A stretch of DNA of 64,000 nt from Pohlia nutans (GCA_022496805.1 CM040093.1:5582501-5646500); one strand, 5' to 3'; shown: positions 34,457 through 46,585, counted from the stretch's first letter. The notes: generated from the letters alone by a model not told the origin. Made by a program: numbers and translations.

Positions 34457-36633
34457 TCAATGTACCAACTTCTTCAATTTTTAACGTATAAATTTTCATC
34501 CTAAACCGTATACGGATAAGTTACTCTCACTTATAAAATTCACAACAATTATGTGTGAATCTGTTCTTGATATGAAAGATTGCTATACAGAGGTGTTGAT
34601 ATAGGGCATTGCTAAACCGCGTCACTTTCATTTTAGAAAATTTAACCCAAATTCTATTTAACTTTGAAGTCACACACGCTCCAAAATCTCATTTTTGAGT
34701 GTGCATTATACGGTTCAAAGGCATACTATAATTTTGCAATTCCACCATTGGATGATTCTCTAATTTTGGTAAATTGTCTCCACTCCACTTGAGAATACAA
34801 TTGTATGGTTACTTTCTCATTTAATCTATTGTTAGTATCAAAAATAGTAGAAAAAACTACTGAAATCCAGTGCACGAAACTACAGTACCTTAGGCACTAA
34901 GGGATTAAGCGTCGAAACCTTGGGCTTCCCTTTGTATTAGGGTACTAGACCTTGGACTAGTGCCCTAATACAAAGAGAAGCCCTCGGTTCGATGCTTAAC
35001 CTCTTACATTAACCCTTGTGCCCCAGAGGCCACTACTTATTTGGTCATTGCTTGATGTTTTTATGATATAGCTTTTGAATTATGCCGAATTCTCACTAAC
35101 CCTTTAGTACCCAAGAGACCAATATTTGGTCACGGCTTGGTGTTTTCTTGATATTGTTCTACATTTGTAGTGAATGGGATTGGGTTATCTGAAGAACGGA
35201 AGAGGGGGTGTGCCATGTGCATCTTAAGAATAGAGTTACTTGATTTGGAGTTGTGAAGCTAACAAAATACCTATGTACAAAATACCAAAATACGAGGAAT
35301 ACTTACAAATACAACACATGTACTATGCGGTATTTATTGTGTTTGGAAGTTTGCTTTCTTGTTGTTTTTTTGGGAATTGTGTTCTCTTGTTCATGTTCCA
35401 TTAGTGTATGTATTCCAATCTTGATCAATGTACCAACTCGTTTTGTATTTTTGAAAAAATGAGTAATCATTGGAAGGTCGTATAGAAAACTGTTCCAAAA
35501 AGGTATTGAAATTGCGAGTCACATCCAAGTTTTATAAATAAAATAAAATGAAATAATTAAACTCTCGTAATGAAGTTCAACAGAGATAGGTCTATGTACT
35601 CACTTAATGGCAGTGCAAATATGGCTACAAATACGAGACATAATCTTGCAAATGAATGGCCAGATCTACACGAGCTTTTAATAGAATGCATGAAATTCCT
35701 CAATTTAGTATAGTTGAATTCCTTTTTAAGCAATTCGTTTGTGCAAAAATGCCACCCACGGAAAGACACCTCTTGAAAAATGGGTTTTATGAAAAAATTG
35801 ACTTGGATACTAAAGGGTTAAGTACTTCGTGTCAGGTTTCTCACTCTTAGAGAGTTGCTTTGGAGTTTCACCCAACTTCATCTTTGGAGTTATGCATGCC
35901 TTTGCTACGTGTTCCCTTAGCTAATGATGGAGTTGACGAGATGATGAGGAATATTTCCCATCATTTCATTGGAGAGATGGCAATCCCTACGTTTACTATT
36001 GAATGTACACATAACAGTTTCAAAGTAGTGTCTTAAGGTAACAAGTACCTGTTGGTAAAAAGATATTTTGCTACCTGGAGGGTAATGATAACCTCAAAAC
36101 GGTCTCAAATTATGAGAAATAACCTAGAGCTGCTTATCCAACCCATGTCTATCAATTATCCATTCTTGGGGGGGGGGGGGGGGTAGTGATATGTTAGAGT
36201 AGCAATATACGTGCGAAAAAATGATAGGGTATTTTAAAAACATGGGGACAAAAAATTATAAATGGACTTAGAGTAATATAGGGTATCAAAAATGGCACTG
36301 GACATCTTTAAAGTACTATAGGGTATGGAATAATAGGTAATTTGGAATTATAAGTAATGCAAGCCCCTTTTCTATTAATCCAAAGTAGAAAATTACATAA
36401 TGATAGCATGTGAAAAAAAAAAGAAAAAAAAGTAATACCCCCCTATAAATTAGTGGTTGTTCGCACCTATATCCTTAACTTTTGTAACACACTGACCCCC
36501 CCGAGTGTCCGTTATGGGGATGCATCACGATTATGTGAAGGTAATCAACGAGCATTTTTTATTTCAAGGACGTCTAATTATCTAAAGGTAGTTTAGGCTT
36601 AATAGTAGATTTTTTTTGTGACTTCAACTTTAA
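34457..36633. other. Repeat-rich intergenic DNA
   Basis: No gene apart from the dispersed repeat at 35240-35450. Several fragments carry CCCTTAAAG/CTTTAGGG ends (near 35007, 35098 and 35815). A G run of about 12 lies at 36171-36182, and a small TAGGGCACTAG-type inverted repeat at about 34900-35000. Confidence 0.5.
35240..35450 (+). repeat. Dispersed repeat, uninterrupted copy (candidate empty site)
   Basis: Parallels 33715-33908 and then runs straight through TTGATCAATGTACCAACT at 35421, where the other copy has TTAA, 540 bp and TTAA. It therefore represents the pre-insertion state, allowing one substitution in TTAA. Confidence 0.7.
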
Positions 36634-36856
36634 TCCCTAAAGGACTAAAAGCCAGAATTGGGCCTCATATCGTTTTTAGCATTTTTGAGTAAATTCTAAG
36701 TGAAGTTCCTTTTGTTCACTTTGTAATCAATGCATGCAATGTTCTTCACTAGTTCCGATGATATGAAATTTGGTCTCATTTGAATTATAATTTTCGCAAT
36801 ATAATCAGTTGAAATTGTCATTTTAAAACAATGAATCCAGGTTGCTCCATTAGGGG
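36634..36856 (-). mobile_element. TTAA MITE, family A copy 5
   Basis: TTAA (36630-36633), then TCCCTAAAGGACTAAAAG, ending CCATTAGGGG and TTAA (36857-36860). The A-family core reads on the minus strand. Confidence 0.8.
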
Positions 36857-37044
36857 TTAAAAATTTGTAGTTTATTTTTACAACAATTGAAATTTTACTC
36901 CGATGAATTGTGTTCACATCTGCTTCCATTTGCTAACACCTTCATATGAACCTTTTTTCCCAAATCATCTTCAATAAACAAACAAGTGTCTGTTTCAGGT
37001 GCTTCTTTTTGAGATAATTCCAAAATCAGCTCAAGAAGGATATA

Positions 37045-38665
37045 CAGTGTCTTGCAAAACTGAGTCAAGTTAAGGAAAACATATCTTTAGTTGACCATTC
37101 CTGACAACTCATTGAATAAAATTGCGGTTTTCAAGATAGAGGAGATACAACATGGAGTTTATGAGCTGTCATAGAATGCATGTTGACACACACACAGACT
37201 ATAGTTAGAAAAAAAAATTCAAGTACAAACATATGTCTTGACTCAGTTTCGCATGCCATTGAGGACTCATGAACCAAGACATGTGTTTTGCATGCCAAAA
37301 ATGCATTGAGGATGTATGAACTCAAATTGGCTTGGGCATGTTAAACTACAATGTTGCAATACTCCATGCACATTGTTAGTAGACTTTTATTACTCAACAT
37401 GGTGTACTTGAAGGAGCTTTCTGCAAGTGCTCGTACAGACCTTGATAACTCTATTTTGGTGAAGTTGCAAGCTGGTAGATCCACAAGGGATGTAGCAAGT
37501 GAGTTGCAGGTGTCTCAAAGTCATGTTGCAATACTTAGAAGGAAGAGATTGTCTGATATTCTTACTAGTAGTGGTGGTAGACCACAAGTATTAACAGATG
37601 CACAAAAGAGAGCATGCATTAGAGCTGTCACATCAGGAGGATTTGAAGCTGCGACATATGCTACCCAGCATGTACGTGAGGAATGCCAAGTTACTATAAG
37701 TGTTGATACGGTGAGAAGGGTATTACGTGCAGGAGGGCTGAGATCAAAAGTGAAGCAGAAGAAACCGAAATTGAACCAGAGACACATCAAGGATCGACTT
37801 GAATTTGCTAGGCGCCATGAACATTGGACCATTCATGATTGGGAGCACGTCATCTTCTCTGATGAGACAAAGGTAAATCGATTTTGCTCCGATGGTCGCA
37901 GTTGGTGTTGGATTCGCAATGAACGGTCTTGTGATTTAAAAGAAGTGAAACAAACTGTAAAGTTTGGTGGTGGTTCTGTCATGTTGTGGGGTTGTATGAC
38001 ATTTCAAGGCCCAGGCATGTTCTGTAGAATTGAAGGAAGAATGGATCAACATCAGTACAAAGAAATTTTGCAAAGAGATTTAATGTACACGGTGATGGCA
38101 TATGATCTTGATCCTTCGAATTTGATATTTCAGTATGACAATGATCCCAAACATACAGCAAATAGTGTTCGCCAATGGCTAAAATCACAAAACTTTAATG
38201 TTCTTAAGTGGCCTGCACAATCTCCTGACTTAAATCCAATTGAGCATCTTTGGGCAAGGCTGAAACGTCGTCTTAACCAGTATGAAAGTGCTCCAAAAGG
38301 AATTTTAGAGTTGTCGGAACGTATTGAGGAGTGTTGGGTTTCTATAAAACCATAGGAGTGTAGGAGGTTGTACGAAAGCATGCCACGACGAATCCAAGTT
38401 GTTTTAGCTGCCAAAGGCAAGTGGACAAAATATTAAGTTGTTTTTTGGTTGATGATGCAAAACTGAGTCAAGAGACACAGTTTCCTTTGAATGTAATTTT
38501 CTTGTACATATGAATGTAAGAAGAACTTTCTTTTGCATCAAATTGTAGCCCACTGAAATTGCTATCTTGTACAATCTATGATTTGTGCAAATCTATTGCC
38601 AGTTTTCCTACATTGGTAATTGAATTTCGAATTACCAGAACTTGACTCAGTTTTGCTAGACATTG
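37045..38665 (+). mobile_element. Complete Tc1/mariner (DD34E) transposon
   Basis: 1621 bp. Left end CAGTGTCTTGCAAAACTGAG followed by TCAAGTT, right end the reverse complement with two differences, flanked on both sides by TA (TATA on each side). A single transposase frame fills the middle. Size, TIR length, TA target and the DD34E triad together identify a Tc1-type cut-and-paste element. Plant mariner-like elements that I know are mostly DD39D, so this is unusual. The small TIR divergence suggests fairly recent insertion. Confidence 0.95.
37351..38436 (+). pseudogene. Tc1-type transposase with a premature stop near its C terminus
   Basis: Open for 334 codons from ATG 37351 (a second in-frame ATG at 37399 may be the true start) to TAG at 38353-38355. 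The same frame then continues with Tc1-like sequence (ECRRLYESMPRRI) for 26 codons to TAA at 38434. N-terminal helix-turn-helix (RSTRDVASELQVSQSHVAIL) and GRPQ motif. The catalytic triad is complete: Asp in IFSDET, Asp in FQYDNDPKHT and Glu in SPDLNPIEHLW, with 34 residues between the last two. It catalyses excision and reinsertion at TA. The TAG lies after the triad, so the truncated protein might keep some activity, but the natural C-terminal tail is lost. No other frame break seen. Confidence 0.9.
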
Positions 38666-38814
38666 TATATAACCTTTTGCCTCACACAAAGAAGTTGCTT
38701 TGAAAAATGGACCCATCTTTTGGCTTGGCTTTCCTAATCTAGGCTTGCATTGATGATTGAGTTCAAAATAAAACTCAATTATAATCTAAATCCAATTGAG
38801 TTGTGTTGTATGTA

Positions 38815-39040
38815 AGGTTGGAGCACCCAATTCCGACAGTGTACCCAATACCGATAATTTCTACACAAGGTAGTCATTTTAGAACGCAAATCTAAGCACG
38901 TCATAGAGCCCTTATTGTTTGTTGACCAAAATGATAAGCTATCTATGGTCTACCTAGATTTACGTTCTAGGATGACTATCATGACAAGAAATTATTGGCA
39001 TTGGGTACACTGTCGGAATTGGGTGCTTCTACCTTAAGTC
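38815..39040. mobile_element. Foldback MITE, TA target, copy 1
   Basis: TAAGGTTGGAGCACCCAATT ... AATTGGGTGCTTCTACCTTA, about 225 bp, inverted along most of its length. The same family is at 52403-52617 and its ends appear in the nested element at 26807-27160. Confidence 0.75.
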
Positions 39041-40161
39041 CAATGCTTTAGCTATCAACCAACTGAAATAGCCCCAGTTTGATTTTAAATTTTTTCCAAT
39101 CACAACAACTTAAAAGGGGGCATGATAAGAGCATTCTACTTTACAATGAATCAAGCCATGAAGTAGAATCGTGATTCAAGGTCAATTATGATTCAAGATC
39201 AATAATATGGCGTCTTGGAATTCAAATGTAAATTAGTATGAAGTTTTGAAGTAGTTTGCTCTACATTAGAAGTAGAATGCTCTTGAACCACCCATTTTAA
39301 CTATTGTGTTTGATTTTTTTTGGATTGGGGTCTATTTTTGACTAATAGACAGATAGGATTCATAAATAAAGACTATATATATATTCAAAATAAAATGAAA
39401 TTATATGAATTTAGAAAGTGAAAAGATAATCATATCCTACTTGTAATGTACTTTTTTTTAATACAAAATTGTTATGAGTTGCATCTTAACCCCTAAAGCA
39501 CCTTGGTGTCACTAAGCACTTAGAACCACCTAGAATGAGAAACTTAAAAAAATAGGAGAAATGAAATTTTTTGAAGATTTATTTTGATGGATCAATTGAT
39601 GGATCTTAAAGAGGATCATTATGACATAGGTCTATTAAATTTTTCTAAAAATCATCTTAGGAATAAATTGCAAGATTATAATTTTTTATTTATTTTTCCC
39701 TATTTTATTTCTCTCACCCGTGATTGAAACTTATACTTGAATGCTAATTAATATCTTTTATTTTTCTCAAAGAAGTTATTTACCTTTTTGAAAACATAGT
39801 TTGAAATGTTATTAGCTATTTTACTCTTCGTAGTAACATGAATTTTGAAAATAATTTGATTTATGAGTTGGCCCTTGTATTAGATTGTGGTGTGAAAAAA
39901 TGACAAATACACTAGGATATTCGATTTGGTTTATTTGTACACAAAAAAATTAAAATAAATAAATAAATAGGAGCACTGGATGTTTGTAACATATCACAAT
40001 GAACATGACGGGGAAAATTTCAAAAAGATTATATGAATATTACAAAAGATTCAAAAATAATATACAATATGATGCAAAAATTCCAAAGATTTATGAAAAT
40101 ATTATATTTTAATATATTTAAACATTTTCTATAATTATTATATAGTGTTAATGGCCATTAA
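39041..40161. other. AT-rich intergenic DNA
   Basis: No gene. A TTAA-CCCCTAAAGCACC terminus lies at about 39487, with no clear partner end. Confidence 0.5.
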
Positions 40162-40703
40162 CCCCTAAGTGACCAAACGACCATTTTATGGTCGCTGCCC
40201 TTTTTTTACGGGCTGCCCGAGATGAAAAAAAAACTTTTTTGAAAAATAAAAAATATTTTCAAATAGGAAATCAAGTCTACTTTACAACCCAATTTGAATT
40301 ATGTCAATCCGAGTTAAACTCCATCAAGGAGAAATTTTCAAAGACAAACACCTCAACATTGTCCTAGTGTTACAAAACTTACTATTTCGGGAAAGTAATG
40401 ATGTTCCCTCTTTGAAATTTTTTGCTTTTTTGAACTTTAGAATAGAATGTCTAGTTTCAACCAATCATACCAAATTTCAGATTCTAAAAATAAAATTTGT
40501 AATTTTGGTGAATATTCAACGATAAATGCTTCTAAATTTGTTTAATGAGTATCGAAAACATTTTTTGAAAGTTTGACCGTATGGATAATTACTAAACATC
40601 GTGCTTCTCATTTTCTCTTTTGAACCAAACTTCATCGAAGTTGTAGAAGCAACATTTTATAGCACATTTAGGTTTGGCCCTTACCCCCTCTGTCATTTAG
40701 GGG
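40162..40703 (-). mobile_element. TTAA element, family B copy 2 (inverse)
   Basis: TTAA at 40158-40161 and 40704-40707, ends CCCCTAAGTGACC and GTCATTTAGGGG. Reverse-complement match to 33913-34452 over its length with scattered changes. Confidence 0.8.
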
Positions 40704-41733
40704 TTAAGATAGGGCCGGTTAGTTGGTACAAATTTCTTGCCATGATAAGTTACTAGCAGCACCAAGTCATGTATATATCACACCATTGCTCAAACAGGCC
40801 CAATGTGAATCGAACTTGGACCACTCAAATGTGATACATCGCCCTTCACCAATCAACCAAAGAACTCATGACTTGGCAATTTTACTAATTACAAAAACAT
40901 ACCTTATACTCAAAACAAAATCCCAATCATCAGCTCATGGTTACTTTTATTGTGTTTAATTGTTACTAAAGTGTCCATTCCCGGCAAGGAAGAGTAGTTT
41001 TGTTCCAATGGCCCTGTGTTCGGTGGGCATTGGGCTATTGACATTACGAACGGACACTTTATTCACGCCGGCCTGAAGAGGGCCAAAGTTTCTATCTATC
41101 TGTTAATGGCCTAGCAATGGCAAATGTTTTACACACTATACACTACTTTTTTTTTTGACAAATTTGATGCCCTAGCGCGACAACATCCTTATCATTGATT
41201 GAGAAGTTTTCATGTGCACTAAAAACAATCGTAAACAAAGGCCTTGCCTCGTGAATTTTATAATTAGTGCATAGATGATCATTATTTTGGAAGAATGAGT
41301 TACACTATTGGAAAGATTATACAAAGAACTATCCAAATATAAATATAAACTCACATATTCAAAAATGTTGAAATTAGACATGTGGTGGCTTGCCCGAATA
41401 CACCAACAACCACATTGTGGTCTCATGGCATTAAGAGAGATATAGGGCCTCAAGAAGGCCCCCACTTTGGATCAACGGAATTCAGTTGGCCGGGATTCAA
41501 ATAATAATATTCTTTTAAAACAAAGGAATTTAAAATTTTAAAAAAAGTTAAAAAAATTGCAGTTTGACGTGGCAAACCGTTTGCCACACCAGCCTGCAAT
41601 TTTTTATGTTTATAATTTATTATATATATATTTTTTGGATTAGTTGTTGTTGGTTTAAGGCTGATCAACAGTTTGACAAAGAGAAGGGGCCTTCTGAAGG
41701 CCCAAATTCTCTCCTAATGGATATTAGAGGTAA
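40704..41733. other. Intergenic DNA
   Basis: No supported gene. Short inverted blocks with AAGGCCC/GGGCCTT around 41447-41702 suggest another foldback element. Confidence 0.45.
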
Positions 41734-42236
41734 CCCTTAAATGTCCTCACCTTCTTCATATTTGGCAGTTTTGCAAAGATGCATTATAAAATGCAATTAA
41801 GAGGGATATGTTGAACTTGATATATGAATAAAATTTGTACATCATATATTTTTGATTCTATCTATATAATTAGATCTACTATTGCTATCACCGATATTTT
41901 TCTATAAAATTTGAAAATTGAAACTTAAAATTCAAAACGCTTTTGTAATTTGATTATGAATAAGATATTGACAATCTAAGAATGACATTTGTTGTGATGG
42001 GTTGAAATGTAATACTCTAATTGTAGTGATCTTTGGAGATTTTTTGGTTGCTTAATTTTATGAGTTGACTTTTTCAAGAGCACTCTTACACTGAAATCTT
42101 TGAATTTTTTGGTGGAACAATGGGCATGAAAGGAGGCACAGTAAAATATCCACAATGCAAAAAGTGCATGATGGATGAGAAAACAAAGTTCAAATCTGTA
42201 CATCATGTAAAATATGCATGGTTGGGCAATTAGGGG
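41734..42236. mobile_element. TTAA-type element, family E
   Basis: About 500 bp. The left end CCCTTAAATGTCCTC is preceded by GTAA (a worn TTAA); the right end GGGCAATTAGGGG is followed by TTAA. No coding region recognised. Confidence 0.5.
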
Positions 42237-43286
42237 TTAAAAGCTCCAATTCCACCTAGTCATAAAAACTCATGATTTAATCATAGGTGATTGGTTTTAA
42301 ATTCCTTCAATGGCGGTTGATGGGGGCCCTACACAAAAAGAATGTGGTTGGTCATTCCATCTTAAATCACTTTTTAATTTATTTTTTCCGAGAGACTACT
42401 CAAAGATTTCCACTCTTTGAGAGTTCACTTCCTATTGAACACCTTTTCCACACTGTCTACTTAAAAATAATTTGAAATATACCTTTTCACACAACAATAA
42501 CTAAGTTAGTTAAGAAAAACTCAGTTTTGCAAGTAATGCACTATCCTAATAAAACATATATTACTGTATACTCTTAATATTGTACCTAGCCGTTGGCAAA
42601 AAGTAATTATCAAAAGAGAAGCCCAAATCTTTAGGAAATCATTTTTTCAAAAGAACTCTATTTCTACATTGAAAAAGACAATCTTAAACAATATCCACAT
42701 AATCTTAGAGAATATTCATAGTATTTGGGCAAAAAAAATAATTATTTGGCATGACCAGCCAACTTTGACGGTTGGCTACGATAGTATATATTATCTACAA
42801 ATTTATATTACTCCAACAATGAGAAATTTAATTAAAAACTCGGCGTGCTTGGTTTTAGCACCGAACGGGGAGTTTTCCAAGGAAACCAGCTAAAGTCTAA
42901 TATTTTATAAAACCAACTGGTTTTAGATAAGAATCCATCCAGTTATTACCCAAGTTTCACCTAGATAGCACTTAAATATTACAAATTTTATCTGAATTTT
43001 AGTCTAAAACTATGAATTTCAATCGGTGATTTAGCAATTCCATTCGGCTGATTTTACACTAACTGTTGGATCTCCCTGTACATTGGGTTTCGGTGTGTGC
43101 TTTTTTAAAAAAAAAAATTCAATAGAAGCTGGACACCATTTGATTCAATATTTATTTATTTATTTATTTTTAAAAATGTTTAGAAATTCACAACAAACAC
43201 AAAGATAATATGTTTTAATGGCGGTTATACTGTCCTTGTTTTTTTAAAATATCAAACTTTAATTTCCAGTCCGAAATGACTCTAAA
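42237..43286. other. AT-rich intergenic DNA
   Basis: No gene, RNA or clear element recognised. Confidence 0.5.
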
Positions 43287-43640
43287 CTACCCGTAAGACG
43301 GGTGCAGGTGGTAGGTGCTTATGGTTGGACCCGCGAGGTCGACAGTTCGATTCTCAGTGGAGGCATTAGCCACTCGATCAACCTTCACTTGCACCCCCGC
43401 GACACTCAGGCGCGGTGAGTACAGGAAGGTCGATCGCCGGCAGGGTAAATGCTGGCCCTCCGATCTAGCCACATGATCCAACGTTTGTTATTGAGGCACG
43501 TGGCAGAGGATACAAGGAGTGGGGCCGGACCAAATTCAACAGGGGCGACTGCAGCAAATTCAGTGGCTGCCTCGAAATTGTTGACGGACCCACATTCTGA
43601 CACATCCTGACCTGACCTCGAATTGGTGACCTCATGCGGT
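43287..43640 (+). mobile_element. SINE-like element with tRNA-type promoter
   Basis: GC-rich island in AT-rich DNA. TAGGTGCTTATGG and, downstream, ACAGTTCGATTCTC resemble pol III A and B boxes. The body recurs in inverse orientation, without the head, at 46360-46585, as expected of a 5'-truncated retroposed copy. Confidence 0.55.
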
Positions 43641-43804
43641 TGAAGGTGGCAGGGCTGCCCGAGGTAGGGCTGCTCATTGAACAAAGATAATGAACAGAAG
43701 GTGGAGCTAGCTTCACACTCCAGGATACACCCTTGGTCCAGAACAACACTCTGCTCATGAATAACACACTCTCATGGATACCATGCTAGCTCCACACATG
43801 GCCG

Positions 43805-43945
43805 GGTACATTGTTTTTTTTTTTGTTTGTTTTTTTTGTTTTTTTTGTTTTTTTTTTTTTGTTTTGGGAAACAAATGGATGTTTTATTTCCATTGCACAA
43901 CAACATATTACAAACATCACACTGAATGAAGAGAGCGGGGTACAT
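43805..43945 (-). mobile_element. Truncated SINE, 3' part
   Basis: Reverse complement of the 3' end of the element at 44450-44800, including TGTGATGTTTGTAAT, TGTTGTGCAATGGAAAT and the CAAAAA-rich tail. Head missing. Confidence 0.7.
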
Positions 43946-44028
43946 TATTTTATATGACATAGGCAAATGAGAAAAGTACATTTTTAATGAGACCAAAATT
44001 TATATCACTAGAATATATCATCAATTAC

Positions 44029-44035
<7 letters not shown>

Positions 44036-44073
<38 letters not shown>

Positions 44074-44088
44074 GTATATGTATATATA
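44036..44088. repeat. TA-rich microsatellite
   Basis: (TA)n with some TG variants. Confidence 0.85.
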
Positions 44089-44449
44089 TCATCAAAACAT
44101 ATATACAACATAAAAGAAATAAAACAATAAAAAAAACATATATACAACATAAAGTAAATACTAAACAATGATTCGTTTACTCTTTATGTGATTAATTTTA
44201 TTTACAATCATGAGACTAGAAAACAAAATAATATTACCTTGATCCCAACATGCCTAATAACTTAACCCCTAATGACTTTTTTGGTGATTTTTTTGAGTAG
44301 CACGAAGGGTATCTAGATGTCACTTCAGACCTTTATATCTTCCTCCTCACAACTCCAAATTACTTGAAATTTTTTGCACATGTTTAGAATGATGATTTTT
44401 ACTCACAGTAAAAATTTCAAAATATTTGTAGCATTTTTGATTTCAGCTA

Positions 44450-44800
44450 GGAGGTGGGCTCCCCTTAGGAGTGCTTATTAGCACCAAAGAGGGCGGCGGT
44501 TCGATTCCGGTCGGATGCACATCGTGAGGGCTAATACTTCCAAGCTTGATAGAAACCCCGAGCATGACGGGGATGGCTCCCGGGCCTCTTGTTTCGGCGG
44601 GGGCGTCGCTCTTAGTAGGAAATGATTAGGAGCATTGGGTCTAGTCCAGATATTGTAGGAAGAAAAATCCAAAAAAATCACCCGTGGGGGAGTGCTGGAA
44701 ACGTGCTCTCTTCGTTCACAGTGTGATGTTTGTAATCTGTTGTTGTGCAATGGAAATTAAGTATCCATTTGTTTCAAAAACAAAAAAACAAAAAAAACAT
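44450..44800 (+). mobile_element. tRNA-derived SINE
   Basis: Near its 5' end it has a B box (GGTTCGATTCC at 44499-44509), preceded by a plausible A-box region. GC-rich body, then an A-rich tail of CAAAAA words. A truncated inverse copy at 43805-43945 supports retroposition. It sits inside a TTAA-bounded repeat that starts near 44268 and may end near 44834. Confidence 0.65.
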
Positions 44801-44843
44801 GATTTAAGTTCAACACCCCCGGTCCTTTAGAGGTTACCTCCAA

Positions 44844-45073
44844 CCCCTAAGGGACTAAGAAGCCCAAATTCTGCCTTGTGTTATTTACAACATTCATGAA
44901 TAGGTCCCATGTAGACTTTCTTTTATTCAAACTTATTTTTCTTTTCATCAACACATGCAATGTTCTTCAATAAATCTAATGATATAAAATGTGGTCCTAT
45001 TTGATTATTTTTTTTGCAAGACAATCAATTGAATTTTTCATTTTAAAACTATGGATCCTTGGTCCTTTGATGC
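44844..45073 (-). mobile_element. TTAA MITE, family A copy 6
   Basis: Left CCCCTAAGGGACTAAG preceded by CCAA (worn TTAA). Right CTTGGTCCTTTGATGC followed by TTAA (45074-45077). The core reads on the minus strand. Confidence 0.75.
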
Positions 45074-45506
45074 TTAAAATAAAAGGAAAAAAAAAAAAAA
45101 AAAACACTACATTCAATATACATAAAACAATACTAAACTAAACGGTATTACATCTAAATATCACCAAAAGTCTAGATGAATACGTACCAATCATAAATCC
45201 TCCAAGAACAAACTTTCGTAAATATATTTCAATCATTCGTTTGAATAAAAATAAGCTCCATATTCATCACCGTAACAAAAGCCTCGAGTTAAGATGCAAT
45301 GTGCCAATACTCCATCACCAATAAATTTGTAGTCATAATAAACTCCAATACTCCATTGCACAAAATTTGTCGTCATAACAAGCTCCAATGTTTGAGTTAG
45401 GACCGAGGAAATACACTTAAGTTTTGGGATGGGCTTCTATGTACTGGAGTGTGTACACTTGAGCGAGTGCGTGTGGGGGCAAACTGAAGTGGGGGCATAA
45501 GCTTAA

Positions 45507-46266
45507 CCCTTAAAAGTCCAGATTGGCCATTCCGGCTAGTATTATACGGCCGTATTTCATTTTATTTGGAATGGTTCTACACCTCCTATGAGTTTCATAT
45601 CAAAAGTGAAGTTAAAATTCATGTCTACATCAGAGTTAACCGAAAAGTCAGCTCAAAGAGGAAAGTTTTACCAAACTCCTTTAGAACTCCTCTCGAACTC
45701 ATATTGAAATATAAATAGACCAAAAACTAGTTCATGATGAGTTGGGAGACAATCTAAAACAAGCCACTGTCATTATTCTCCACACCTCGCAATGACTCCC
45801 ACACCTTCTACCAAAGCTCCAAGCCCATGGCCCACAAGGGGACAAGCTATGACACGACACTATTCATCCCAAGTATAGCTCAAAAAAGAGGTTAGAAGTG
45901 GAGCAAAAAGGGAGGTTAAGGTTGGATAACCCATTACCACCACCACACCTAAATCCACCAACTTCTACACCATTCCTTCATTTTAGGGAGGAAATGTAAG
46001 TTGTTGGTACATGACTTAACTTTTGAGCCATTCATGCATAAGTCATGTAATGAAAGCTTACATTTCCACCCTAAAGTGAAAGAGGGGTGTAGAAGTTGGT
46101 GGATTTAGGTGTCGTGGTGGTAATGGGTTATCCAACCTTAGATGGCCTTCTTTTCGATTAACTCAATCGTCTTAAAAGCTATTGGGATCTCAATTTGGAA
46201 CTTCCTACTTACAACAAATATTAAATATACGGCAACGTATCTACTATGCCCTAGATCCTTTAAGGG
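45507..46266 (+). mobile_element. TTAA element, family C copy 1, with nested foldback insert
   Basis: TTAA (45503-45506), then CCCTTAAAAGTCCAGATTGG, ending GATCCTTTAAGGG. The outer parts match the 223 bp copy at 61067-61289. The middle (about 45630-46170) is extra and contains a long hairpin (next entry). Confidence 0.7.
45917..46140. mobile_element. Foldback MITE nested in family C copy 1
   Basis: GGTTGGATAACCCATTACCA...CACCTAAATCCACCAACTTC on the left pairs with its reverse complement at about 46081-46138. Stem of roughly 100 bp around TACATGACTTAAC...AAGTCATGTA. Confidence 0.75.
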
Positions 46267-46359
46267 TCAAGGGGTTGCCAAAACGTGTTGGCTGGCTTGA
46301 TTTAATCTGAGCCCGCCCTGCCTGCCCCGCCCGCACTTGAAATTCGGCGCAGCCCAGCA

Positions 46360-46585
46360 TCTGCTGCAGCAATATGTCAGAATGTAGGTCCGTCAACAAT
46401 TTCGAGGCAGCCACTCAATTTGCTGCAGTCGCCCCCGTTGAATTTGGTCCGGCCCCACTCCGTGTATCCTCTGCCACGTGCCTCAATAACAAACGTTGGA
46501 TCATGTGGCTAGATCGGAGGGCCAGCATTTACCTTGCCGGCGATCGACCTTCCTGTACTCACCGCGCCTGAGTGTCGCGGCTTGC
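46360..46585 (-). mobile_element. 5'-truncated SINE-like copy
   Basis: Inverse match to the body of 43287-43640 (TCAACAATTTCGAGGCAGCC, CCTCAATAACAAACGTTGGA and further blocks), lacking the pol III head. Confidence 0.65.

Noticed and set aside
33673..35462. Two similar small frames (33673-33912 and 35253-35462)
   Set aside because: They fall in a dispersed non-coding repeat and differ by frame-breaking changes.
43406..43767. Overlapping frames in the GC-rich repeat near 43.5 kb and 46.5 kb
   Set aside because: The sequence is a SINE-like repeat; its frames are by-products of high GC.
44450..44520. Possible tRNA gene (B box GGTTCGATTCC)
   Set aside because: No full cloverleaf, and an A-rich tail plus a truncated copy nearby point to a SINE.
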